Assembly (NCBI RefSeq): GCF_000212735.1
Contig: NC_015510.1
Span: forward strand, 2,500,001-2,536,314
DNA length: 36,314 nucleotides
Reading direction: 5' to 3'
DNA from: Haliscomenobacter hydrossis DSM 1100
GTDB lineage: Bacteria > Bacteroidota > Bacteroidia > Chitinophagales > Saprospiraceae
Of the stretch, positions 24,309-32,130 are shown one piece after another. A model generated the notes under the pieces. It saw only the letters and a program-made list of their open reading frames with translations. It was not told where the DNA came from and made no database searches. Made by a program: the position numbers and the translations under genes. The first letter of the stretch is position 1; each line of letters begins with the position of its first letter.

Positions 24309-24378
24309 ATTTTAGCCACAAGCCAAAAAGGCGCTAAGTTTGAATGTACTTAGCGCCTTTTTGGCTTGTGGCTAAAAT
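24309..24378. terminator. Bidirectional terminator with a perfect 31-bp stem
   Basis: 24309-24339 is perfectly complementary to 24348-24378 around an 8-nt loop. The arms carry an AAAAA/TTTTT run in mid-stem. It starts 8 bp after gcvH and ends 6 bp before the end of the DUF4349 gene, so it serves both converging transcripts. The stem is unusually long for a plain terminator. Confidence 0.8.
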
Positions 24379-24383
24379 TGAAG

Positions 24384-25205
24384 TTATTTTTTTCTCCAAC
24401 GACGCCAGAAGAAATACCCACCAATACCAAAAATGATCAAAAATGGCCAAATCGAAGTAAGGCCAATCATAAAACTGACCATACCATCCCATCCATTCCG
24501 GAAAGCACGACCGAACCGGTTTTCTTCTACAACTCTATGCTCGGCTACCTTTTTGTAAAAACGAATATCCAGTGTTGAATAATCCACCCGATTGCTGAGG
24601 TAGCGCAAACGTCCTTCGATAGATTCGATCTCGGCGCGTAGTTCACCGATCTGTTTTTCGATTTCCAGGATTTCAGAAATTTTGTTGGCGCGTTTGAGTA
24701 GGTCTTGATACCGCTGTTCAACCTGTTTTTTGGTTTTGAGTCGAGCCTCCGCATCCACAAATTCTTCCGTGACATCGACGGCCTCGATGTTTTTGGTGTC
24801 AAAATGCTTCACCCCTTTGGAAATCGCCGATAACAACGGATCAAAATTGCGCGATGGTACCCGAATGGTCAGATGTTGTACGATGCGGTCGTATTCGTTG
24901 GCTGTAGATTCATTGCTTACGAATGCCCCATTGGTTTGTGCCGCAGTTCGAATGCGCTGATAGGTACTTTCTAAATCCGAGGTCTCAAACTCCAGCGTCC
25001 CGGTTTTGATCAATTTGATTTCGACATTCGCCTCACCTTTAGCCTCTTTGGGCGCTACCTCTCCAGGAGGTGGTGGCGGAGCAGCCTCAGATTGAGGAGC
25101 AGAGGACTCTTTTACATCGCCGTTTTCAAAATTGGACGAAGCCCGATCACAAGCAGCGATAAGACCAATGCATAAAAACCAATAAAGGCAAGGTAACCAA
25201 CGCAT
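24384..25205 (-). CDS. DUF4349 lipoprotein with a C-terminal membrane helix
   Basis: A 273-residue envelope protein of the DUF4349 family; its biochemical function is unknown. A signal peptide ends in the lipobox IAAC (Cys19). A low-complexity Pro/Ala/Glu linker follows (to about residue 55). The DUF4349 body comes next (LIKTGTLEFETSDLE to SRNFDPLLSAI). A long coiled coil spans about residues 155-215 (TKKQVEQRYQDLLKRAN, EIEKQIGELRAEIESIE). Near the end is a hydrophobic helix (about 240-264) capped by WRRWRKK. Having both a lipid anchor and a C-terminal helix suggests it is tethered at both ends. It lies about 115 bp after the ECF sigma gene on the same strand; a link to that sigma factor is possible. 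Confidence 0.85.
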   Translation of the reverse strand: MRWLPCLYWFLCIGLIAACDRASSNFENGDVKESSAPQSEAAPPPPPGEVAPKEAKGEANVEIKLIKTGTLEFETSDLESTYQRIRTAAQTNGAFVSNESTANEYDRIVQHLTIRVPSRNFDPLLSAISKGVKHFDTKNIEAVDVTEEFVDAEARLKTKKQVEQRYQDLLKRANKISEILEIEKQIGELRAEIESIEGRLRYLSNRVDYSTLDIRFYKKVAEHRVVEENRFGRAFRNGWDGMVSFMIGLTSIWPFLIIFGIGGYFFWRRWRKK

Positions 25206-25284
25206 AATCAGGGATTTTTAGTTACAAAAGCAGATGCTAATGTACACTAAAATGGTGTGTCCTGATGCATTTTTTTTACCCATG

Positions 25285-25314
25285 CGTAGAGACGCGATCC
25301 AGCACGTCTCTACG
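25285..25314. repeat. GTAGAG...CTCTAC palindrome (copy 3)
   Basis: CGTAGAGACG (25285-25294) pairs perfectly with CGTCTCTACG (25305-25314) around a 10-nt loop. It lies between the ECF sigma gene and the DUF4349 gene, only 8 bp from the sigma stop codon. Confidence 0.75.
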
Positions 25315-25321
25315 AACCAAG

Positions 25322-25939
25322 CTAATATGCGGCGGAATCAGGTGTACACAGCATACTGTGCAGGATTTCTTTAGCCCGATGCAATTGCGCTTTTACGGTG
25401 CCCAGCGGAACGTGCATTTCCGCAGCGATCTCGGCATACGTAAGGTTTTCAAAATAACGCATCTCTACAATTACTTGATACCGTTCATTGAGCTGCGCAA
25501 TCATTGTTCTAATGAGGGCCCGTTTTTGAGCAGAAATAAGGCTTTCCTCCGGATTCATCGTGTTGGATCGAATGTTTTCGGAGTAACGTCCTTCAAATTC
25601 TTCATGAACCTGGGTGTCGATGGACAATGTGTGTAATCGGCGTTTGCGTTGATGGTCAATGCAGTGATTGATTGCAATGCGTTGTAGCCAGGTACCAAAA
25701 GCGTGCTGTGGGCGGTACGTCCCAAGATTACTAAAAGCCTTTCCAAACGATTCCTGTGCAAGGTCTTCTGCGTCGACCCGATTGGGTACAATTCTTTGAA
25801 TGGTCCGGAGCAAACTGCTTTGGTGCCGTTCCACTAAAATACTGTAGGCGCGTTGATTGCCATTTACGGCCAATTCAACCAGGCTGTGATCGTCTTTGCC
25901 CCGGCGGCGGGCGGTGTTGTGTTGTGCTAGTGTTTCCAT
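25322..25939 (-). CDS. ECF-type RNA polymerase sigma factor
   Basis: A sigma-70-family extracytoplasmic-function factor that should direct RNA polymerase to a small regulon. Region 2 is visible as DAEDLAQESFGKAFSNLGTYRPQ and FGTWLQRIAINHCIDHQRKRR. Region 4 is LNERYQVIVEMRYFENLTYAEIAAEMHVPLGTVKAQLHRAKEIL. A linker of about 35 residues separates them. The reading frame stays open to 26266, but the part beyond 25939 lies inside the glycosyltransferase gene in another frame. The ATG at 25939 gives 205 residues, right for the family. It overlaps the glycosyltransferase stop by 13 bp, which implies coupled translation. No anti-sigma factor of the usual kind is adjacent; the DUF4349 lipoprotein is the nearest candidate. 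Confidence 0.92.
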   Translation of the reverse strand: METLAQHNTARRRGKDDHSLVELAVNGNQRAYSILVERHQSSLLRTIQRIVPNRVDAEDLAQESFGKAFSNLGTYRPQHAFGTWLQRIAINHCIDHQRKRRLHTLSIDTQVHEEFEGRYSENIRSNTMNPEESLISAQKRALIRTMIAQLNERYQVIVEMRYFENLTYAEIAAEMHVPLGTVKAQLHRAKEILHSMLCTPDSAAY

Positions 25940-27048
25940 GTCCGTGGGTTGCCGATTATCAAAACCGGCGCGAACACTAGATAGTAGAGAAGATAAAGTA
26001 CATCCAGAAAAAGCATCCAGGGCCAGAGTGAAAGGGCTTTCAAGCGGCTCAAAATGGGTCGACTTACCGTTGCTACTACCGTGGCTCGCGCCAGGTAAAA
26101 AACCAAGATCATGCTCCATTGACCCGTAGCAACACCCCAGCCCAATCCTGCGGTATAATGCAAGAAGTGGCTGGCGGACAACAAACCCAAACACCATTGG
26201 TGCAGTGGTTTGTAGCGTGTGCCCGTGGTCAAATGACGCGATTTTTGATGGTAGTAGCCTCCCCAAGTCGTTTTGGGGATCGAAAAAACAAAACTTTCTG
26301 AAGCCAACATCACTGCGGTATTCCTCCCATTCGCTGCGGCATTGACAAATAGATCGTCATCGCCGGAAGCAATGTCCAAATGCGTAGAAAAACCCTGTTG
26401 ACGTTGGTAAAGTGATTTAGCGTAGATTAAATTTCGACCAACACCCATGTAAGGCATGCCCACAATGGAAAAAGAGAAGTACTGAATAGCGGTGTATATG
26501 GCCTCAAAGCGAATAAAACGGTTGAGTAAACCGTGGCGATATTCAAATGGACTATAACCTAGTCCAATCAAAACATCATTTTTAATTGTCGACTGCATGA
26601 AACGAATCCAATGGGGGGAAGATGGATAGCAGTCGGCGTCACTCAAAAGAAGCAAATCGTATTTTGCTGCTGCAATCCCCACCTGCAAAGCGTATTTTTT
26701 GCCTGGTGGATGTTGCTCTCTGATCGTAACGGGACGTAAGATCGAATATTTTTTTTTAAACTCCAATAATATTTTTTCACTATTGTCAACAGAATTGTCG
26801 TTAACCACGATTACTTCAAAGAAAGGGTAGTCCTGGCTGAGAAAGCGGTCAAGAAATTTGCTCAAATTGTCCGCTTCATTACATCCACAAATGACGACCG
26901 AAACGGGTGGAAGTTCGGTTTGAGGATGCTCCGGCTCTAAAATAACGGATTCAGGGTATCGACCCAAACGGGAAAACAACAACAACCAAAAGAGCACTTG
27001 CACGAGGGTGGCCCCCATAAAAACCAGTCCAATGATTGTGGCCCCCAT
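25927..27048 (-). CDS. Membrane-anchored family 2 glycosyltransferase
   Basis: Probably transfers a sugar from a nucleotide donor to an envelope lipid or polysaccharide at the inner membrane. The 373-residue protein has an N-terminal membrane helix (residues 3-25). The GT2 domain follows: VSVVICGCNEADNL, the VVNDNSVD strand, the metal-binding SDADC (DAD at 137-139), the GDDD acceptor-side motif (229-232), and a QKSRH (268-272) in place of the QxxRW seen in processive enzymes. Two or three C-terminal membrane helices end the protein. Its ATG directly follows the acyltransferase stop codon without a spacer. Its 3' end overlaps the sigma factor gene. The acceptor is not known. Confidence 0.9.
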   Translation of the reverse strand: MGATIIGLVFMGATLVQVLFWLLLFSRLGRYPESVILEPEHPQTELPPVSVVICGCNEADNLSKFLDRFLSQDYPFFEVIVVNDNSVDNSEKILLEFKKKYSILRPVTIREQHPPGKKYALQVGIAAAKYDLLLLSDADCYPSSPHWIRFMQSTIKNDVLIGLGYSPFEYRHGLLNRFIRFEAIYTAIQYFSFSIVGMPYMGVGRNLIYAKSLYQRQQGFSTHLDIASGDDDLFVNAAANGRNTAVMLASESFVFSIPKTTWGGYYHQKSRHLTTGTRYKPLHQWCLGLLSASHFLHYTAGLGWGVATGQWSMILVFYLARATVVATVSRPILSRLKALSLWPWMLFLDVLYLLYYLVFAPVLIIGNPRTWKH

Positions 27049-28401
27049 TTACTGCGGAATCGATTGAAGCAAGTCATGCAATTGGGTCACAAGCGCAGCC
27101 CTTTCTTCGGCTAACTTATCCTTGATTGGACCAGCATTTTTCAACTTCAGATACGACAATCCATTGTCCATGCGTCTTTTGTTTTTCAGCGTAATTAAGC
27201 CTGTACCGATGGTTGCTGCCAGATACCACCAGCTCCAGGCCGTTGAACTCATGGCTTCAACGAGCAAAGACTGCAATACATAAAAAATGGGAATCGCCAA
27301 TAAACCTACACAAAGCTCCACCGTCGTTTTGTACCCAATATGAAGATTGAATCGACGAACCGCAAAACGACACAAGGCGGTGGCTGGCCAATGATTGATG
27401 GCCGCAAAAACCCAAATTGGCAAAAGCAACCAAAAAGGGAGGAGCTGCTGTTGGCGCGCGACCGGGCCAAGTTGCTGCAGATACACGGCACCTGAGCGAA
27501 TCCTGACTGACTTGAGCGCTGCGGCGTAAGCCTGCACCTGGGCCAAAAACAACGCATGCTGCTCAGGTTCCTCAATGGCAAAATTGCGCAAACGATGCAT
27601 CAGGGCTTTGCTGCGCTGGAAAAAATCGGACAAGGGCAACGGTGCCTCATCACGCAGCAATTCTTCCAGGGTATGCAGCATTTGGTCTTCTTCCTCGTCT
27701 TTGACATTCAAGAGCAAATCCTGCATGCGTTTTTCCAAAAGTGCCGTCAAACGACGTACTGTTCCTTGTGGGTCCGATGCATAGGTTTCGGCAAAATCTT
27801 TGAGAAAAATGGGCTCGCCAGCCTGAATCAACATCTCACTACCAAACTGCTCACGATCGCCAAAGTAGGTATACCCCAGGGGCAAAATGCGCAATCCCAA
27901 TTGAAAATCCTGTAAATTTTCGGCCCCGAGACTAATGCGTGCAGTACCGGTTTTTAAGGGCAAAAGGTTGCGCTCCAATTCATTGCCACCATCAGGAGCG
28001 ATGAACAAATGGCGGTGTTTGGAAAGGTGTTCGATGGCCTGGCGAAAGGAATCTTCATTATCGACTGGGCCACCACCATTGTCTTTGCGGCGCTCCAATG
28101 GGATACAAAACAAAAAACGCAGAATATTGCCGACCCAATCGGGCTTAAACAAACGCGCCATGGCCAGAAAATAGACGGGTTGGTCTACCCAAAGCGCACC
28201 ATTGAGCGCATCCATCAAGGTATTGGGGTGATTCCCAAGCACAATGGTCGGGCCTTTTAGCTTTAATTTGTCCTTGCCCTCCAGGTAAATGTGAGGGTAG
28301 TAAACATGTACTACGATTTTTATCAAAGCTTTTAGAATGGTATAGACAATGCGTTGTAGCAAACTCACGACGTAGGTTTTAAGAGCATACAGAAAACTCA
28401 A
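27049..28401 (-). CDS. PlsC-like membrane acyltransferase with extended C-terminus
   Basis: A probable glycerophosphate or lipid acyltransferase of the inner membrane. Residues 50-180 form the acyltransferase domain, with NHPNTLMD at 57-64 supplying the catalytic His58 and Asp64. CIPLERRKD (about 99-107) matches the second motif. The usual third motif, FPEGxxS, is replaced by APDGGNE (135-141). Motif IV may be ILPLGYTYFG. A long C-terminal part (about 270 residues) adds a helical stretch and at least two pairs of membrane segments (around 325-350 and 370-410). The gene overlaps lpxK by 4 bp and abuts the glycosyltransferase gene, which suggests a role in lipid A or related envelope lipid. The altered motif makes the substrate uncertain. 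Confidence 0.85.
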   Translation of the reverse strand: MSFLYALKTYVVSLLQRIVYTILKALIKIVVHVYYPHIYLEGKDKLKLKGPTIVLGNHPNTLMDALNGALWVDQPVYFLAMARLFKPDWVGNILRFLFCIPLERRKDNGGGPVDNEDSFRQAIEHLSKHRHLFIAPDGGNELERNLLPLKTGTARISLGAENLQDFQLGLRILPLGYTYFGDREQFGSEMLIQAGEPIFLKDFAETYASDPQGTVRRLTALLEKRMQDLLLNVKDEEEDQMLHTLEELLRDEAPLPLSDFFQRSKALMHRLRNFAIEEPEQHALFLAQVQAYAAALKSVRIRSGAVYLQQLGPVARQQQLLPFWLLLPIWVFAAINHWPATALCRFAVRRFNLHIGYKTTVELCVGLLAIPIFYVLQSLLVEAMSSTAWSWWYLAATIGTGLITLKNKRRMDNGLSYLKLKNAGPIKDKLAEERAALVTQLHDLLQSIPQ

Positions 28402-29465
28402 ACTTTAAAATTGAGCAAATAATTTTGGATCAATTGATCAAATTGAGGGCCTTCATTAAAAAGAAAAGCCACGGAAATAGGCAAAACGAAGATAGGAAGA
28501 TTTTCTGCTTGGATGTATTCCCGGTGTGCTTCGAGTCGCATGGCGTCCTTTTCTGTCGTAAGGATAATTTTATTGGGTGAGTCCAAACGCAAAAATTGCC
28601 CCCGGATATCGAAGAGGTCTGTCGAAGTAAAATTGTGGTGATCGGCGTACTCCTGACTGGTAACCGTTGCCACCCGTGGCGCAAGGTTAGACAAAAGATA
28701 ATCCGTACCCGCAATGGCGCTGAGCAACAATACATCCGTGTCTTTGTCCAACACTTTTTTATACCCCGGATTGAGCAGGTAGTAAGGGTCTTCGTACAGA
28801 TAATGGGTAAAAAAAACTTGCTGATGAGCCAATGGTGCCAATTTTTCAATCATGGCCTGCTTTTGTTCAAGGCTCAAATCTGGCGGACATTTGCTCACAA
28901 TGAGTACATCGGCACGGCGGTATGCTCCACGCCATTCGCGCAGACGACCGGCAGGCAATAAAAAATCACGAAAAAAAGGCCGATCGTATTCGGTCAGCAT
29001 GATATTCAATCCAGGCACGACTGCGCGGTGCTGAAAGGCATCATCGAGCAAGATGGCCTGTATTTCAGGATGACGCCCTACCATTTGGGGAATACCGTAT
29101 GCGCGGTTTTCACAAACCGAAACGGTTACATCCGGAAACTTTCGGCGAAACTGTAGCGGTTCGTCGCCTACCTCCGCCGCACTGTGCTCGGGCAAAACAT
29201 CCATATATCCAGCCGTATTGCGCTTGTAGCCCCGGCTGAGTGTAGCTACTTCGAGGTAGTCGTGTAAAAGCATCAACAGGTATTCGATATGGGGGGTCTT
29301 GCCCGCGCCACCCATCGAGAGGTTACCCACGGAGATCACGGGCAAGTTGAACTTGACCGAGCGAATGATCCCATTGTTGTAAAAGGCATTGCGCAGGGTG
29401 ATCCCGATGCCGTACAACAAGGACAGGGGGGAGAGGAGTAATTTGACGATGATGTTGTCGATCAT
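28398..29465 (-). CDS. lpxK: Tetraacyldisaccharide 4'-kinase
   Basis: LpxK phosphorylates the 4' position of the tetraacylated disaccharide to give lipid IVA, at the inner membrane. The 355-residue product has an N-terminal membrane-associated helix and the Walker A loop GNLSMGGAGKTP at residues 47-58. LSRGYKR and the LLDDAFQHR motif, both conserved in LpxK, follow. It is the first gene of a tightly packed set with the acyltransferase, glycosyltransferase and ECF sigma genes, and has a good promoter match upstream. Confidence 0.95.
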   Translation of the reverse strand: MIDNIIVKLLLSPLSLLYGIGITLRNAFYNNGIIRSVKFNLPVISVGNLSMGGAGKTPHIEYLLMLLHDYLEVATLSRGYKRNTAGYMDVLPEHSAAEVGDEPLQFRRKFPDVTVSVCENRAYGIPQMVGRHPEIQAILLDDAFQHRAVVPGLNIMLTEYDRPFFRDFLLPAGRLREWRGAYRRADVLIVSKCPPDLSLEQKQAMIEKLAPLAHQQVFFTHYLYEDPYYLLNPGYKKVLDKDTDVLLLSAIAGTDYLLSNLAPRVATVTSQEYADHHNFTSTDLFDIRGQFLRLDSPNKIILTTEKDAMRLEAHREYIQAENLPIFVLPISVAFLFNEGPQFDQLIQNYLLNFKV

Positions 29466-29511
29466 GGGAAAAGATTCGTTAAGTGCTTCTAGCGTAGCAC
29501 CAGCACAGGTT

Positions 29512-29542
29512 CAAAATTAGAACTTTTTCTGATACCTTGAAA
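29512..29542 (-). promoter_or_regulatory. Promoter of the lpxK operon
   Basis: On the minus strand TTTC (29542-29539), 19 nt, then TAATTTTG (29519-29512) fits the Bacteroidota TTTG-N19-TAnnTTTG pattern with one mismatch. The ATG is 47 bp downstream of the -7 box. Confidence 0.55.
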
Positions 29543-29566
29543 GAAACAAGCCGACACCTTATTTCG

Positions 29567-29597
29567 GTTGTTCTTAAAGCAAAAAAACGTATTTTTG
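29567..29597 (+). promoter_or_regulatory. Promoter of the small protein/HNH module
   Basis: GTTG (29567-29570), 19 nt, then TATTTTTG (29590-29597) fits TTTG-N19-TAnnTTTG with one mismatch. It lies 46 bp before the ATG at 29644 and back to back with the lpxK promoter. Confidence 0.55.
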
Positions 29598-29643
29598 TAC
29601 AGCACAGTTTCAATGTAAATTTTTTTTGACAAAAAATATAGGT

Positions 29644-30045
29644 ATGTCCAATGTAAAAGCCCAGCCACCAAAAGTAAGCCCTGAACAGATCCTTGCCGAG
29701 ATGGGACAACTTGCGTTGGAGGAGTTAGAGCAAGTAATGAACAAGGGGTATTATTTACTTGCTGAACGTAAAGCACCTCATTTATCCAAACGAGAGACTG
29801 AGTTATTTCTCGAAATCAATAAAGGATTTGAAACTGATTTTCAGAATCGTTATGACGAGCTTAGTGAAAAACTATCGGAAGGGACAATGACACCAGAGGA
29901 AAATAGAGAATTCATCGGCCTAACTGAAATAGTTGAAGAAAGAACCGCCACTCGGTTATTATATTTGATTGAGCTTGCTCAAATTAGGAAAACTACTGTA
30001 CCTGAATTGATGAAACAATTGGGACTTTCCAAGCACTATGGCTAG
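29644..30045 (+). CDS. Small helical protein paired with an HNH nuclease
   Basis: A 133-residue protein of unknown function. It is almost wholly helical and charged. I recall similar small proteins encoded just ahead of HNH genes in cyanobacteria and Chloroflexi. Shared text includes ETELFLEINKGF near residues 50-61, RYDELSEKLSEGTMTPEE, and the C-terminal LIELAQIRKTTVPELMKQLGL. The frame opens at a TTG at 29626, but the ATG at 29644 is preferred and fits the promoter. It overlaps the next gene by 8 bp. Codons and base composition are visibly more AT-rich than in the flanking operons, suggesting transfer. It could be an antidote or DNA-targeting partner of the nuclease; neither is shown. Confidence 0.75.
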   Translation: MSNVKAQPPKVSPEQILAEMGQLALEELEQVMNKGYYLLAERKAPHLSKRETELFLEINKGFETDFQNRYDELSEKLSEGTMTPEENREFIGLTEIVEERTATRLLYLIELAQIRKTTVPELMKQLGLSKHYG

Positions 30046-30475
30046 GACCTACATCAATAAGGCACTTCGAAAACTGGTTTTCGAAAGAGCGAACCATCGC
30101 TGTGAATATTGTAAGAGTATGGCCGAATACTCTTGTCAATCATTCGCTGTTGAGCATATTATTCCATTCATCAAAGGAGGAAAAAGCCAGGAGGATAATC
30201 TTGCTTTAGCTTGTCATGGTTGTAATGGGCACAAATATGAGAAGGATTTAGGCTTTGATCCTTTCGACAACACCGCGTCTCGGCTATTTCATCCAAGAAA
30301 AGATAGATGGGAAGAACATTTTGAATGGAGCGAAGAATATACTCTTATTTTGGGTAAAACTCCAGTAGGACGTTCAACCATTGAGACCCTTAAGCTAAAT
30401 AGACCTGGCCTAATCAACATTAGGCATGTTTTTATTTTAGTTGGCCTACACCCACCAAATAACTCAAAATCATGA
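30038..30475 (+). CDS. HNH endonuclease-like protein
   Basis: A 145-residue protein with a zinc-stabilised HNH (beta-beta-alpha metal) nuclease domain. The pattern is CEYC at residues 22-25, the catalytic-type EHIIP with His40, Asn54 in the DNLALAC helix, and CHGC at 59-62. After it comes GHKYEKDLGFDP, common in stand-alone HNH proteins. The C-terminal 50 residues (from about RKDRWEEHFEW) may bind DNA or the partner. Its start overlaps the small helical protein gene by 8 bp, and its stop overlaps the peptidase start as ATGA, so all three may be translated together. A role in DNA cleavage is expected from the family; defence or toxin function is inference. Confidence 0.88.
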   Translation: MARTYINKALRKLVFERANHRCEYCKSMAEYSCQSFAVEHIIPFIKGGKSQEDNLALACHGCNGHKYEKDLGFDPFDNTASRLFHPRKDRWEEHFEWSEEYTLILGKTPVGRSTIETLKLNRPGLINIRHVFILVGLHPPNNSKS

Positions 30476-32130
30476 TTCAAATCAATATTCTTTTCATTAG
30501 CATACTAATGTTATGCTGGTCATTCTCTTTCGCCCAAATCGCCATTCTCGATTCCGGTGGTCCGCTTAGTCCCGAACAAGCAGCCTACGACGTGAGTTTT
30601 TACGACCTCAGCGTACGCATCATGCCCGATACCCGCGAACTGGAGGGGCAGGTCATCGTGCGGGCCAAGGTACTGCACCCGATGAATCAGTTGGTGCTGG
30701 ATCTGGATACCCTACTGAGTGTAAAGGAAGTATGGGACCTTTCTAACCCTCAAAAACCAAGTGTCGCTCCTTACGCACGCAAAGTGGGCAAAATCTGGAT
30801 CGACCTGGGTTTCACCCGCCAGGCTGGCGAACAAATCTCGGTACGTATATTATATGGTGGCAAACCACGGGTAGCTGCCCGCGCACCCTGGGACGGCGGA
30901 TTCACCTGGGCGACCACCAAAGCGGGAGCACCCTGGATCGCCACCACCTGCCAGGGCGAAGGTGCCGACCTCTGGTGGCCCTGCAAAGACCACGTATCCG
31001 ACGAGCCCGATTCGATGGCGCTGCACGTTAGAGTACCCGAAACTTTGGTCGCCGCCTGCAACGGCAAGTTGTTGAATACCAGCACTCACAAAGACGGTAC
31101 CAAAACCTACCATTGGTACATCTCTACCCCCATCAACATCTACAACGTTGCCTTGAATATTGCGCCTTATCGGGCCATCGAAGGGTCGTATAAAAGTGTA
31201 GCTGGCGAAACCTTCCCGGTGGTTTTTTATGTACTCCCTGAAGATTACGATAAGGGCAAAAAGCTGTTCACCGAAATATTCGAGCACATCAAGTTTTACG
31301 AAAAATTACTGGGCCCCTACCCTTTCCGCATCGATAAATACGGTGTAGTACAAACTCCGCACCTGGGCATGGAGCACCAAAGCATCATTGCCTACGGCGC
31401 CAACTTCAACAATGGCAGCATGACCGGGGGCAAAGATTGGGGTTTTGATGCCCTGCACCACCACGAATTTGGCCACGAATGGTGGGGCAATCTGGTCACC
31501 AATTACGATTGGAAAGACATGTGGATCCACGAAGGTTTTTGTACGTACATGCAAGCCCTGTACATGGAAGAGCTCAAAGGTATGGCGGGCTACCATGAAT
31601 TCATGAATACTTCCCGCCGCTTCCCCAATAACCTGGCCGTAGCGCCCCTCGCCTCCCAATCCTCCAAACAAATTTACCGAGCGCCCATTTATACCAAAGG
31701 AGCCTGGATTTTGCACGCCTTGCGTGCCGTAATTGGCAAAGAGGCTTTGTTGAAATCGATGCGCCGCTTGTGCTACGCCACTCCTGAAGCGGAAAAAATA
31801 AAAGATGGCAGCCAATGCCATTTTGTAACCACCCACGATTTTCAGTTGCTTTGTGAAGCAGAAAGTGGCAAACCCCTGGGCTGGTTCTTCGATGTGTACC
31901 TTCGTCAAGCGCAATTGCCCAAACTCGTTTCCAAAGTAGAAGGCCAAGCCATTAGTTTACACTGGGAAACGCCCCAGGATTTGCCCTTTTCTTTTCCCAT
32001 CGAAGTAAAAATTAATGGAAAAATTCAGCGGATTGATTTGGGTAAAGAAACCATTACCTTATCTTTCAACCCTGGAGACAAACCGGAAGTAGACCCCAAT
32101 CGTTGGGGGCTGTACGATATCGGAAAATAG
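30472..32130 (+). CDS. M1-family (gluzincin) metallopeptidase, secreted
   Basis: A zinc aminopeptidase of the M1 family, probably in the periplasm. Residues 1-21 are a signal peptide ending FSFAQ. The N-terminal beta domain is followed by the catalytic domain with a GMEHQ substrate motif (299-303, where GAMEN is usual) and the zinc site HEFGH (331-335), with the third ligand Glu354, exactly 18 residues later. The 552-residue length is shorter than PepN and lacks its C-terminal helical domain. No type IX sorting domain is present. The start codon overlaps the HNH stop by 4 bp, which is odd for an enzyme unrelated to that module. An alternative start is not available without losing the signal peptide. 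Confidence 0.93.
   Translation: MIQINILFISILMLCWSFSFAQIAILDSGGPLSPEQAAYDVSFYDLSVRIMPDTRELEGQVIVRAKVLHPMNQLVLDLDTLLSVKEVWDLSNPQKPSVAPYARKVGKIWIDLGFTRQAGEQISVRILYGGKPRVAARAPWDGGFTWATTKAGAPWIATTCQGEGADLWWPCKDHVSDEPDSMALHVRVPETLVAACNGKLLNTSTHKDGTKTYHWYISTPINIYNVALNIAPYRAIEGSYKSVAGETFPVVFYVLPEDYDKGKKLFTEIFEHIKFYEKLLGPYPFRIDKYGVVQTPHLGMEHQSIIAYGANFNNGSMTGGKDWGFDALHHHEFGHEWWGNLVTNYDWKDMWIHEGFCTYMQALYMEELKGMAGYHEFMNTSRRFPNNLAVAPLASQSSKQIYRAPIYTKGAWILHALRAVIGKEALLKSMRRLCYATPEAEKIKDGSQCHFVTTHDFQLLCEAESGKPLGWFFDVYLRQAQLPKLVSKVEGQAISLHWETPQDLPFSFPIEVKINGKIQRIDLGKETITLSFNPGDKPEVDPNRWGLYDIGK

Noticed and set aside
25940-26266. N-terminal extension of the ECF sigma frame
   Set aside because: It lies wholly inside the glycosyltransferase gene in another frame and has no sigma-factor text. 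The family-like protein starts at the ATG at 25939.
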